From Isoetes taiwanensis (lineage: Eukaryota; Streptophyta; Lycopodiopsida; Isoetales; Isoetaceae): a stretch of DNA of 64,000 nt. Each line of letters starts with the position of its first letter. Positions within the stretch are counted from its first letter, which is position 1. Positions 1 through 9,862 of the stretch are shown here, one piece after another. Location: the NCBI GenBank assembly GCA_021234155.1, contig JAJEKV010000016.1, positions 3,991,896 through 4,055,895 of the forward strand, written 5' to 3'. The translations under genes and the position numbers were made by a program. The notes under the pieces are model-generated. The model saw only the letters and a program-made list of their open reading frames with translations, was not told the DNA's origin and did not search any database.

Positions 1-1364
1 CATCCTCCAAGTGACGCATTAAAGAGTTGTTGTCATTCTCGAGATTTTGCTCCCCAAGGAATTTTTGCCATCGGTTTTGAAGCATAGAGCCATAATTGGC
101 GGGGAGGGGGTCTTCTTTGAACATGCATTGAAAACTTTCCTTCACATATGCTCTAATCCCATCATGTGAATCAATCCTATTCTGCTGATCATCAACGCGA
201 GGCGTGACAATTTGTTTTCCATGTCGGCCCGACAAGTCTAAAGAAGTGCCTAGAATTCTCATGATCTACCTCTGTATACCATTTTGTTTTGGATCTCACA
301 GCAGCCCCCCTAGCCTCTTCCTCTTCGATAGCCTTAGCTCTGCCCTCAAGGTCAGCTTCTAAAGAGTGAAGGGTAACATTAAAAGGGTCCGTAAGAAGAT
401 CTTGCTTTGCAATTCTGAGTTGGTCATATATAGTATTTTTTGATCTTTTAAACTGTCGTGCCCTATCTCGCCCCCAATTTTTAATCCAAGCCTTAATCAC
501 CCCGACCAACTGAATCCATGCCTTCATACTTGGCAACCCATTATCCTGAGGATGTGACACTAAAAAGGCTCGGAATGCATCACAAAATGCTGACTTCCCT
601 ATCAGAGAAGTATTAAATTTAAAGGGGACATTACCAGACCGCCTAGTCGTGGGAGCATCCTCGAAGGTGAGCTTTTGCGGGACATGATCAGACTGGGTGA
701 AAGCCAAATCCCCTTCAACAAAACATCATCTAGGAAGGTAGCTGACTTGTTGGCCAAATAGAATCAGTCAAGCAAACAATAAACCCTATCATGTCCTTTC
801 TGCTTATTGGACCAAGAGAAGGATGTGTTAGAAGGCGGAATAAGAGCAAAGCCCACATTGACAAGTAGGGAGTTCCATGAAGTATTCTCTTCAACCTGAC
901 GGGTTCTGTGGAGTCCGATTTTTGATCCCGGATATCTGTCATATTTAGGTCTCCCCAATAGCCAATTTTCAACTTGTTCTTTGTAGGATCCAAGTCTCAA
1001 TCTCTTTCCACATTATGGCCCTTTCTGCAGGCTTGTTAGAAGCGTAGATGTTGAGAAGACCCCACCTACATCCCTGTGTCTCAAAAATCACTGCCTGCCA
1101 TCTCCCATTTGTGCCCCTGAATTGGAGTGTAACATTTTGCCCCCTCCACGAGAGAAGCGGTACCCCCTTTGTGCCTTGAGCTGCACATGTGAACGAGTCA
1201 TATTGCCCCCCTACCCAAGATCCCAAAGATCTAGCTTCAAAATCCGGCAGCCTACGCTCCTGGAGGAGAATGACATCCGCTGCCATTGACCTTATTGCCG
1301 CAAGTACCCTAGCCCGTTTTAGTGACCCCTTGATACCCCTCAAGTTCCATGATATCACCTTCAT
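1..1364 (-). pseudogene. LINE ORF2, N-terminal part (AP-endonuclease domain plus linker), frameshifted and cut by window edge
   Basis: This is the start of a non-LTR retrotransposon ORF2 read leftwards from an ATG at 1364. The first frame (1364-969) opens with the endonuclease signature MKVISWNLRG and contains VILLQERRLP and a WGLLNIYASN strand, as in exonuclease-endonuclease-phosphatase domains of plant LINEs. The next conserved block, with GDLNM, lies in another frame (993-730). The FSWSNKQKGHDRV block that should follow is in a third frame (1000-764), so at least two frameshifts break the endonuclease. Frame 707-192 then carries the charged linker that normally sits before the reverse transcriptase. 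No RT motif is reached before the window edge. ORF1 of the same element lies upstream at 4052-2190. Seen: motifs and frame breaks. Known: LINE ORF2 order is EN, linker, RT. The copy is almost certainly inactive. Confidence 0.8.
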
Positions 1365-1417
1365 TGTGTACTTGTAGGTACCAAACCCTAACTGACAGAA
1401 CCTTTACCAGCCCTAAC

Positions 1418-1545
1418 TTCCATGCACCTGCCATGATGTATACACCAATACAACGTAGTGTTTGGCTTAGGATGGCATTTGTTTTCCATGTACCTGCCAT
1501 GACCTACACCAATATAATGTAGTGCTTGGCTTAGGATGGCATTTG
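1418..1545. repeat. 64-bp tandem duplication
   Basis: Two adjacent copies of a ~64 bp unit lie between ORF1 and ORF2 of the LINE (1418-1481 and 1482-1545). They share ccatg-acctgccatga at the start and ggcttaggatggcatttg at the end, with a handful of substitutions. Confidence 0.8.
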
Positions 1546-2189
1546 ATGGCTTTTTTTTTTAACTGTAATTGTAATAGACTAGGGCCATCAACTTTTTGGA
1601 GTGTTGGCTCTTCAATTAACCCATCAATTCCTTCAATTGTAAGGACCCTTTGATACAGATTCCCATCTTTGTTGCTTGCATGTTTATTGATCATTTTAAT
1701 GTGACTTGTCATTGTCGTGTTGTGCAAGGATACATTCAAGATGTAGGCAAAAGTAGATATATTTGATGTATACTTCCGCATATAGATAGTTTGGTAGGCC
1801 ATCAAATGATAGAAATATCAAAACTTGGGGGGATTAACCCACCTAGTTGACCAACCTAGTTTGTATGAGCAGCTTAGCTGCATAACATATAAAACCAGCA
1901 TAAAGAAATCTGCTGCAACATTGTTCCCATTACCTCTCAATCTGAAGCTAATGAAATCTGCATCAAGAACTCTGTTGTATCTTTCTTTCCACAACCACCT
2001 TTTCTGAAGCTAACCCAATCCCTCCGGGAAGCCTTTTAATGAGATCTTGCTTACCCATTTTGAAGCACTATCATATCCATGTTTACAAAGACCTGCTGCC
2101 CCACCCAAAACAGAAACAAGAATAGCCAACTAACCTCTGATGTTTGCGAGGTCCTGGGACGACATCTCTCCCTGAAGCTGAATCACCCA
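1546..2189. other. Inter-ORF spacer of the LINE
   Basis: Sequence between ORF1 (stop at 2190) and the ORF2 start. It has a short T run at 1551-1560 and no ORF with recognisable motifs. It may be element sequence or a small insertion; nothing decisive is visible. Confidence 0.5.
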
Positions 2190-4052
2190 TTAGAGATCAA
2201 AGGTGACCAACTTTTGGTTCCGTAAAAGCTTCTGACCAGATTTACTTCGATCCATAACACCTTCATGTCCCTGATTTTCCTCTACCTCAACCTGTTTTTT
2301 GCCTTTCTTCTTCCGCCCTGCTGGTGTTAGTATCTTGGGCAGGAATGCATCCACTTCAAGGGAGGATTCTTGGGCAGCTACAACCCTTGGCAATTGTTCT
2401 AACTCCCCATCTACAAGCTTGTCCCCAAGAATTTCAAAATTGACAATGATTGGAGGGGCTGCAAACCCATTAGTGGCAGCATCGTCAATGGCTGGAGGAG
2501 TCTCCTTCTCATTAGTGGCACAATCCTTTGTCTCAATCTGATCAGTCAGGCCAGCCTTGTGATGGGACAGAGAGCCAAGGGCTAAATCGGCATGAGTTGC
2601 ACAGGGCTTTGTTGCCAAATCACTTTCACTATTGACAATGGTTGAAGGGGCTGTAGACCCATCAGTGGCAGTGTTGACAATGGGTGAAGGAGTCTTCTTC
2701 ACATTAGTTGCATAATCCTCTGTTTCAATCTTATTAGCCAGGTCAGCCTTGTGATTGAACAAAGAGCCAAGGGCTGGATCAGCATGAGTAGCACAGGGCT
2801 TTGTTGCCAGCTGGGTTTCCATGTCAGCAGAAATGGAAGCCAGGTTATGCACCTTATCACCACTCCTGATTGCAGCCAGGTGGTTATCCAAATCGACCAG
2901 CTTGTTTTCCACATCATCACATTGACTAGTCAAACATGTATTAGTCACAAGAGAAACTTCCACGTCCTCTTTTTGACCAGTCAAAGCAGGGGATGAGCCT
3001 TCCATGTCATCTTTTTGACTAGTCAAAGCAGGGAATGATTGAGGAGATTTACCAATGATCAGATTTAGAGTCCTTGTCTGCTCTAAGATCATTGACTGGT
3101 CAAAGGATCCAGCATTAATATCCAGTGGGGCCCCAACAGAGGGAGCATTTTCCACGTGCTGGAAGAAAGAAGGAACCATGCCTTGATGTTCAGCAACATC
3201 ATGAACAACAGGGGTAACAACTTGGGCAGACCTGGAACATTCCCCTTTCTCACTAGTACATCTTGGGCCTGTCAAAACCAGAGCAACAACATCCTCGACT
3301 GCATCTTTAGTTTGTCCTTCTAAGGGAACATAGGATCCAGAGATAGGACATTGATTGTCCACAGAACAGTTAAAACCTGCATGTAATCTAACCCCACATA
3401 CTGCACATGGGATCGGCAAACCTGTAGCTAAAATCTGAAAGTTGATGTCTTCATCAAAGTATCCAGAGAATTGGATAGATTCGGGTATAGGCTTAAGAAG
3501 ATCCACTGAAATACAAATCTTGGGGGCCTCATCAAGTCTACTATCCATGCACACGTACTCTCCCAGCCTAGAGGCAATCAGTTTAAAACTTTGCTCATTC
3601 CAATATTCCGGACTCAGATCAGACAGGGAGATCCAGATTGGGTAGTAGAGAGCATCGGGCTTAAAGGCCCGAAATTCTGCCCGATATTTTTGCAGGAACA
3701 CTTGCCCATTTGGAGTAGAGATCAAACCTTTTCGAAATAGAGCATCAACCTCTCTCGTGGTGGCAGCAGTTAGGAGGAAGTAAGTGTTCCCAAGAACTTG
3801 GACCTTAATCTCAGTTTTAGCCCTGCAAACTCTTTCCAGAGTTTTCTTTATTTCGATCCTGCTTGGGTGGCCCCTGCATACCTTACCAATCAAACCAAAT
3901 TTCTCAAAATAACGGATTTTATCAGCCACAACTGCAGTGTGTAGGGAAACTTTTCCTTGGGGGCAAGGGACTGTCTTCCCTTTGCCAGTAGTAGTCGTCA
4001 TTAAAGGAGGAGCAGAAACCTGAGCATATGTTCTAACCTCTGAGCCTTCCAT
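2190..4052 (-). CDS. LINE ORF1 protein (DUF4283-like, CCHC zinc knuckle)
   Basis: An intact 620-residue ORF with a real ATG at 4052. Residues ~45-215 resemble the DUF4283 family found in ORF1 of plant LINEs and in related zinc-knuckle proteins: an FEKFGLIGKV start, a basic helix, LGNTYFLLTA, then YYPIWISLSDLSPEYW and a strand ending in VDLLKPIPES. A canonical CCHC knuckle (CAVCGVRLHAGFNC, spacing C-x2-C-x4-H-x4-C) follows near residue 225. The family is thought to bind element RNA as an RNP. The second half is low complexity and contains two ~63-residue tandem repeats starting LATKPCATHAD. The C-terminus is lysine-rich (GRKKKGKKQ). ORF2 lies downstream on the same strand, and a short ORF ends only 30 nt upstream. 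This ORF is open while ORF2 is broken, so the copy is decaying unevenly. Confidence 0.8.
   Translation of the reverse strand: MEGSEVRTYAQVSAPPLMTTTTGKGKTVPCPQGKVSLHTAVVADKIRYFEKFGLIGKVCRGHPSRIEIKKTLERVCRAKTEIKVQVLGNTYFLLTAATTREVDALFRKGLISTPNGQVFLQKYRAEFRAFKPDALYYPIWISLSDLSPEYWNEQSFKLIASRLGEYVCMDSRLDEAPKICISVDLLKPIPESIQFSGYFDEDINFQILATGLPIPCAVCGVRLHAGFNCSVDNQCPISGSYVPLEGQTKDAVEDVVALVLTGPRCTSEKGECSRSAQVVTPVVHDVAEHQGMVPSFFQHVENAPSVGAPLDINAGSFDQSMILEQTRTLNLIIGKSPQSFPALTSQKDDMEGSSPALTGQKEDVEVSLVTNTCLTSQCDDVENKLVDLDNHLAAIRSGDKVHNLASISADMETQLATKPCATHADPALGSLFNHKADLANKIETEDYATNVKKTPSPIVNTATDGSTAPSTIVNSESDLATKPCATHADLALGSLSHHKAGLTDQIETKDCATNEKETPPAIDDAATNGFAAPPIIVNFEILGDKLVDGELEQLPRVVAAQESSLEVDAFLPKILTPAGRKKKGKKQVEVEENQGHEGVMDRSKSGQKLLRNQKLVTFDL
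2440..2815 (-). repeat. Internal ~190-bp tandem repeat within LINE ORF1
   Basis: Two in-frame copies (about 2815-2625 and 2624-2440) encode paralogous 63-residue segments that both start LATKPCATHAD and continue ALGSL, HKA, IET and CATN/YATN blocks. The duplication keeps the frame, so it expands the low-complexity half of ORF1. Confidence 0.75.
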
Positions 4053-4082
4053 GGGGAACCTTTCTGGAAGAGCTTTCTCCGT

Positions 4083-4514
4083 CTAGTAGAGCTCCAATAA
4101 GAATTCAGCGTCAAAGAAATCACACTGAACAACTAAGGAATGTCTTGGAACTACTAGGTAATCTCCGAAGATAAGGTTCCTGACTGATCTGCGAACCTCT
4201 AGTTGGTCTCCCAAAATGACCAAGCCCCCTAAACACCGAAACTGATCCTGATGTAGAACACCGTGATCAAGAACAGTAGCCCAAAGTTCACCCACAGGAC
4301 CGTTTAGAATTCCCCAGAAAAGATGAGAGTGATTCACTAGGACAATAGATCTGGAAATAGAGCGAGTAGAGGCTGGGGAGCTAGCTGTTGAAATATCAGA
4401 GGGATTAAGGCTAGGGGATCTGGGAGAAAAGGGTGGCGAGCTAAGAGGAAGAGGGGGAGAGACTGAGATTACATGAGGGAGAGGGGAGTCAAGAAAAGAT
4501 GGTGGGGATTCCAT
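4083..4514 (-). CDS. Small LINE-associated ORF, third of three related copies (C)
   Basis: 143 codons from a genuine ATG at 4514. The first 55 residues are Ser/Pro-rich. The rest is a compact domain with FWGILNGPVGELW (residues 66-78), a GDY motif and the ending FLLELY. The same layout occurs in the two neighbouring ORFs (4547-4876 and 5214-5534), so this is the most diverged member of a local three-member family. The stop is 30 nt from the ORF1 ATG and the start is 32 nt from the stop of the previous ORF, so the ORFs are packed as if on one transcript. I recognise no known domain and give no function. A host origin is possible, but the strand, order and tight spacing to ORF1 argue that it belongs to the LINE. 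Confidence 0.55.
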   Translation of the reverse strand: MESPPSFLDSPLPHVISVSPPLPLSSPPFSPRSPSLNPSDISTASSPASTRSISRSIVLVNHSHLFWGILNGPVGELWATVLDHGVLHQDQFRCLGGLVILGDQLEVRRSVRNLIFGDYLVVPRHSLVVQCDFFDAEFLLELY

Positions 4515-4546
4515 GGTGGGAAAACATTTAAGAGGGGCTGTCCCAA

Positions 4547-4876
4547 TTAGGCCCTGTAAACCTCTAGAGTGATTTGATCAGCAGAAGCTGGGAAGAGCAG
4601 CCTAAATGTTGAGGAGCAAGGTTGATCAGCCCCTAGAAAAACGATTTTCCATTCAAGAGCAGTGGCCACCGGATGTAAGGATGAGCTGCTTGCTGCTTCC
4701 GTGAAGAAAAGGGCAGGGAAAAGCTTTTCATCCATCAACAGCTTCCATAGCTCAGAGAAAGGGCCTTCCAGCCAGCCGCAGAAACTTTCTTGCTCCTTAA
4801 AGCCAATCACAAAGTATTTTCCAGAAACAGCTTGTGTTTTAGAGCTGGCTATAGACGAAGGCAATGGGTAGCCCAT
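4547..4876 (-). CDS. Small LINE-associated ORF, second of three related copies (B)
   Basis: 109 codons from the ATG at 4876, chosen because the protein then starts MGYPLP, matching MGRPLP of the sister ORF at 5534. The frame is open further upstream but without another ATG. Residues ~33-57 hold CGWLEGPFSELW followed by a short acidic stretch, LFP and FFTEA. The sister ORF has CGWLEGPIVELW, FFP and FIGEA at the same distances. The C-terminus ends ITLEVYRA, comparable to IRVKLY and LLELY in the sisters. No family is recognised. The conserved start, core and end suggest protein-level selection in the past. Confidence 0.55.
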   Translation of the reverse strand: MGYPLPSSIASSKTQAVSGKYFVIGFKEQESFCGWLEGPFSELWKLLMDEKLFPALFFTEAASSSSLHPVATALEWKIVFLGADQPCSSTFRLLFPASADQITLEVYRA

Positions 4877-5213
4877 TAAAAGAAAGGCTGTGAATTTTAA
4901 GCAAGAATGCACTCATCTCCATAGGACAGTACCAAAAAAGATCAATAAATTGGATCAGTAGAGTTTATAGACCTGATCCTAAAAAAGATGATAATCATAG
5001 ATGAAATTATGAGCCGTCTTCCAGAAAAGAGGGCAGGCAGAAGGAGTCCACTGAAAAGCCAGTAGCCACTGCATGCAAGGGAGCAGGTCTACACGTGGAA
5101 ACGAAAGACTAAATTCTAGAATCGAAGGCCAGATTCAGGGCATAATGTAAAAGATGGACTGTGACTGTCGTTGAAGCTAACCCGACCAAGTAGAGAAGTG
5201 GCAAAGATTGCCT

Positions 5214-5534
5214 CTAGTATAGCTTTACCCGAATCTTCCCTATGGCCCATTCGCTGTAGACATCGAAAATTCCGACAGGAGCTGCTTCTCTATCCCCTAT
5301 GTAGTCTCCCAGCCAGCATTCAACCAGATCAATAGGGTTTTCGGGGGTAACTCCCGCTTCACCAATGAAGAGATGATCTGGAAAAAATTGCTCCTCCAAA
5401 AGAGCTTCCCAGAGTTCTACAATCGGGCCTTCCAGCCAGCCACAGAGATAGTGATCACCGTGGATAATAATGGCAAAGGCTCGAGCTTGCTTGGGCTTTC
5501 TCGGCTGCAGCAGGGGCGGTAGAGGTCGACCCAT
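5214..5534 (-). CDS. Small LINE-associated ORF, first of three related copies (A)
   Basis: 106 codons from the ATG at 5534 (protein start MGRPLP). The core is CGWLEGPIVELW (about residues 31-42), then a Leu/Glu helix, FFP, FIGEAG, a GDY motif and the ending KIRVKLY. It aligns end to end with the ORF at 4876-4547 and more weakly with 4514-4083. The 337 nt spacer to copy B contains stops, but also fragments such as HAVATG and a VYKLY-stop that resemble pieces of the same domain, so a fourth, decayed copy may lie there. Function unknown. Confidence 0.55.
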   Translation of the reverse strand: MGRPLPPLLQPRKPKQARAFAIIIHGDHYLCGWLEGPIVELWEALLEEQFFPDHLFIGEAGVTPENPIDLVECWLGDYIGDREAAPVGIFDVYSEWAIGKIRVKLY

Positions 5535-5796
5535 GAACAAGTGAGAGCATCAGGGGACGAGTGGGCTTGCCCTTACCAGGGCCAGCCAAGCCTAGTTGAG
5601 AGCAGAGATCAGTGTGATATCTTCCTCTTCACAAAGGGAGAGATAGATTTTTGCGTGGTGAAGCAGCCCGGGACAGGTCTTTCATGATGAGCGCCTTAGC
5701 CGACCGAACGAGCGCCAGAACGAACTGCTCGGTCTCCCTTTTTCTTCGCCAAATCTCTCTTCAAAAACCTGTCATCGCTTTTCCACCCTAATCTTT
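5535..5796 (-). other. Probable LINE 5' leader / junction with the Gypsy copy
   Basis: No ORF. It lies just upstream of the first small ORF and just downstream of the Gypsy RT remnant, so one element ends and the other begins here. No target-site duplication could be fixed by eye. Confidence 0.4.
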
Positions 5797-6292
5797 TCAG
5801 GGTCCATCCGTATGTCCTTTTTGAATATAATATGACCCCAACTTCTTGCATGAAATATCGCTCTTGGACTCATTAACAAACGACTTATTCTGCCTCAGAA
5901 GATCAAAAACCTGTCGAAGATGTTTGTGCTCCTCTGTAGTTCTGCTATATATAAAGATATAGTCAAAGAATACTACAACACTTTTCCCCAATACTGGTGC
6001 TAGAACTCTTCCCATGAGGCGGCAGAATGTTGCCGGAGCATTAGTCAGTGCAAAAGGCATCACACGGAACTCATAATGTCCAAAAGTTGCTCTGAATGTT
6101 GTCTTATCAATGTCCTCATTCTTGATTCGGATCTGATGATATCCGGATTTCAAATCTATTTTGCTAAAGATGCAGGCACCTCGTAACTCATCAAATAAAT
6201 CATCAACTCTGGGTACTAGAAACTTATCCTTGATAGTTAGCTTGTTGAGAGCTCTATAGTCTACGCACATCCTATATCCCTTATCTTTCTTT
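5797..6292 (-). pseudogene. Gypsy reverse transcriptase fragment, catalytic motif mutated
   Basis: Reads leftwards from 6270. It contains MCVDYRALNKLTIKD, IFSKIDLKSGYHQIRI, FGHYEFRVMPFALTNAPATF and then VVFFDYIFIYS. In Gypsy RTs the last block is normally F-x-D-D; here the second aspartate is tyrosine, so the active site is lost. The frame ends at GHTDGP, where GH-V--DG normally continues, so RNase H and integrase are missing. The product would copy RNA to DNA in the Ty3/Gypsy cycle; this copy cannot. Confidence 0.88.
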
Positions 6293-7200
6293 TTAATCAG
6301 AATAACTGGTGCGCCAAAGGGTGAACAGTTCGGCCATATTTAACTGACAGTCTAACATCTCTGTTATCTGTCTTTCAAACTCCAGTTTTTCAAAATGGCT
6401 GACTCGGTAAGGTGCCCTATTTGAAGGCTTTGCATTTTCTTGCAATTGGATTGGATGATCTTCGGGATGATGAGGAGGTAAATCTAGAGCTTCCTCATCC
6501 TTGAAGAGAACATCAAATTGCCTAAAAAAGTTGTATAATTCAGGAGGCACTTGTGGCTGCGGATCTGAATTTCTCAAGTAAATAAAATACGACTCTGCTT
6601 CACACTGTATTAATTTCTTAGTTTTTGAATAGGTCAACAAGGGTTCAACTTGAGATGCAGAATCTGTGTGCAGCTGCAAAGATTGACCTTCGACAGTTAT
6701 ATTCATTGTCTTTTCACGATAATTAGGTCGAGCGTCAAACTGTTCTCGCCATCCAATTTCTAATATCACGTCCATAGATTCTAAAGGGGCCATAATCAAC
6801 ACTCTTTTTTCTGAGTACTGCTCTATTTGGATAGAAGCTATCAAGTATTTGTCGCACTGATTCTTGAGACCCTTCAAACCTTGCACAACTGTGATTTTAG
6901 AAATCACAAATAGGTAATCCTAATTTGTACACCAAGTCCTACGAAATGAAATCATGTGTTGATTCATCGTCAAGCAAAACAGTCACATCTTGGCCTTTTA
7001 CTGAACCTTTCATTTTAAATAACCATGTTTCTGGAGACCCAATATCTACTCCCGATAGATTCTTTAGGTATGCAATCTGCAGTCTCCCTTTTTCTTGCTC
7101 AATAGCTGCAAGCTTTCCTTTATTCCTTTCTTCCCCGTCCCTAGAAGTCTGGTCTGTCCTCCATATGATGGGCTTGAGCAACCTGCCTTTCTTTGGGCGG
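6293..7200 (-). pseudogene. Gypsy protease and PR-RT linker, degraded
   Basis: Two frames (6907-6293 and 7181-6939) carry the aspartic protease and the linker to RT. The protease active site reads VTVLLDDESTHDFIS, where the family has D-S/T-G; both the Ser/Thr and the Gly are replaced. Later blocks SMDVILEIGWREQF (flap region) and LPPHHPEDHPIQL (pre-RT linker) are typical. A frame change separates the two parts. Confidence 0.8.
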
Positions 7201-8250
7201 CGTCTCTTTGAACTGTACTTTCTTTACATTCTTATCCATTGAAGTTGTATTCTTTGGACAGTTAGACTGATATTGTGGTCCTCCACAACGATAGCATCAG
7301 TCGTTGGCCCTTTACTCTGTTCTCGTTTGGCCTTTTGTCCATTATTTGAGCGTTTTCCATTCCTTCCATTGAACCTTGTCTTACGCTCATCGTGGCCCCT
7401 TTTATTTTTCTTATCTCTTCTATTTTCAAAATTTTCACGCTTCAGTCTTTTTTGCTCCCGAGAAGGCGCTCCTTCCCAAATAACTAGTTTTCGGGTCCTG
7501 GGATTTAATTTCCGTTCTACAGCTCATGCTTTCTTAATTGCATCTTCCATATTGACTGGTTCAATAAGATCTAGCTCTGCAAATATTTCTTGCTATTAAC
7601 CCATTTACAAATTTTCTTAATAGTTCTTTTTCACCCAAGTTTCTAACTTGTGAACCCAAATGACTGAATTTCATGTCATAATCAGACATAGTTTCTCCAT
7701 CATCCTGTTTAACAAGATTCCACTCTTTTTGCAATATCCTGTGATAATTTGCAGGTAAGTAATGGACTTCAAATGCACTACGGAATACTCTCTATGAGTT
7801 AACCTCGGGCTGCATCAATCTGCGGCCTTGCCACTAAACTTGTGCTTGTTCATCCAGATAAGTGTTCATGGCTTACAGTTTCTCTTGTTCAGTCGCGTTA
7901 ACTCTCTCAAAGAACTTCTCCCAAATTCCCAGAAAACTTATCACCTGCATCGGCTTAACAACTACTTCGCCAGTAAAGTATGGCAGATCCACTTTTCCCA
8001 ACCATTTAGGAGCCTTGTCCTTTTTATTTTGAGAGTCAGTTTCTGTAGCCATTAGATGATCTGGATTGGCGTTAACTGGTGGCGGGTTTTCAGGTGGTGG
8101 TGGATTAGCAGGTGGAGGGTCTCTGGGTAATGGAGGTTGCTGAACATCACTGGGTAAGAATCCATCAATTAGTTCGATCTGCTCTAGTTTATGCTGATAA
8201 TCTTCTGGAGATGTAGGTGGCGGAAGCGCTATCTAAGTAGCAATGAAATT
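7201..8250 (-). pseudogene. Gypsy gag remnant with altered zinc knuckle
   Basis: The minus strand encodes a knuckle at about 7296-7258, CYRCGGPQYQSNC, in which the usual histidine is glutamine. Upstream (7300-8050) are short open frames and Lys/Arg-rich sequence followed by proline-coding repeats at 8070-8130, as expected for gag, but no continuous ORF. The knuckle resembles CYRCGGKHYLRDC of the gag at 32.2-33.4 kb, so the two elements may be related. No clear 5' LTR was found. Confidence 0.6.
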
Positions 8251-8956
8251 AGCAGTTCTTAAGGCTTGCTGGTACTAATTTTCAGTAATGTTAAACGATG
8301 AGCGATACAATAACAAGAAATACAACAATTCGAATAACAGAAACATAAAGAGAAACGCTCCAATCTTTAGGAGGTAATATGCCACCTAACCGGGCTCAGA
8401 TTCCCAATAAGAACTCATTTTCTTGCTATCTCAACAAATTATACAGACGACAACCGTCTCAAGATTAAACTAAAGTGCAGCAGCAATGGATCAGTTTCGC
8501 AGGGATATAAGGCAGTGGCTGGTAGATTACAAGATTCGAGAGGATGGGCCAGGTATCAGAATTCCAAGAGCAACTGCTCTTTTATAGGAGACAAGCCTTT
8601 TCTACTGTGGGTGAATTAACTTAGATAAAGGGAGGGTATGAATAGGCAAAAACCATGTGGAGAAGATTATCCCAAGCCGGAATAGTAAATTGGCCTTTTT
8701 CCCAAGTCAAAATGACCTTTTACTTGGTCGGCGGCATGGCCGTGGTCTGATACGTCTGATATATAATTGGCTATAACATGTCCGTTATCAGCCAATTATT
8801 AATTTATAACATAAAATGATGGTTCCTTAGCTTAGCTTTATTTTGTTGTTTAACCCCAAGTAAAGACCATAGAAAAATATTCCTAGATACACAGGGTAAA
8901 CTAAGCCTAAATACGTTGAGCTTGAGCCGCTCCCCCAAGCCGGCGTTAAGCCGTAA
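8251..8956. other. Non-coding region upstream of the Gypsy remnant
   Basis: No supported gene. At 8744-8755 the minus strand reads acgtatcagacc, a 9/12 match to the initiator-Met primer-binding site, so a decayed 5' end of the Gypsy element could lie here. The LTR partner was not found. Confidence 0.35.
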
Positions 8957-9862
8957 CAAAAGGAAAAGGAAAAGGAAAAGGTAAAGGTAAAGCTAAAAAA
9001 AAGGAGGGGTAAATGGAACCTAGGAAAAAGGGCACGAGAGAAAAGAGAAGAGAGAAAGGAGAAAAGGGAAGAGGGAAAGGCCATGGGAAACAGGGGAAGA
9101 GAGGAAGAGAGAGAGGTTAAAAAAAAGGAAAAATGGAAGCAAAAAAAAAAAAAGCATGGAAAAAAAGAGAAAAAAGGGGATAGGGAAATTGTTTCGAAAG
9201 GAAAAAAGGGAAGAGAAAAATGACGTGGAGAAAAAGAAAGAGAAAGGAGGGGAAAGAGAGAAAGGCAAGGGGAAAATAGCATGAAAAAAAGGGAGGGGAA
9301 AGGGAAAGGGGGAAAGAAGAAAAATGGAAGGGAAAAAGGAAAACAAAAAAAAAAGGGTAGGGAGAAAGGAAGGGAAAAAGATCATGAGAAAAAAGATAGA
9401 TAGATAGATAGTATTTTAACAGAAATGGAGAAGAAAGAGAAAAGGGGGGAGAAAGGGGAAAAGGGTACTTGGAAAAAAGGGCACAAGGAAATTTATAAGA
9501 AGGAAACGGGAAAAGGGAGGGGGAAAGGGCACGAGAAAAAGGGGAAAAGGAAAACAATGAGAAAAAAGAGAAAAACAGGAAGCAAGAATTGGAAAATGGA
9601 AAGGGAAAAACAAAAGGAAAGAGGGAAAGGGTGGGGAAAAGAGGAAAACGAATACATGAAAATGAAAAAAAAGGGAAGTGAAAAAATGTGTTGAGAAGGG
9701 CATAGAAGAAAAGCGAATATAAAAAGGAAATGAAGGTGGAAAGGGGAAAGGAAAGGGAAAAAGGGTACCGCGAAAAGGGGAAGGGGGGAAGGAGGAAAAG
9801 GAAAAGGAAAAGGAAAAAGTCCGTCAAGAAAAGGGAAAGGGAGGGGAAGCGGAGGCAAATAT
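8957..9862. repeat. ~900-bp purine-rich (A/G) low-complexity tract
   Basis: The plus strand is overwhelmingly A and G for about 900 bp, built from variants of aaaggg/ggaaaa, with only scattered C/T and a small (gata)n run at about 9395-9412. The many long ORFs across it, on the minus strand made of Phe/Ser/Pro/Leu and on the plus strand of Lys/Glu/Gly, are composition artefacts. Confidence 0.9.
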
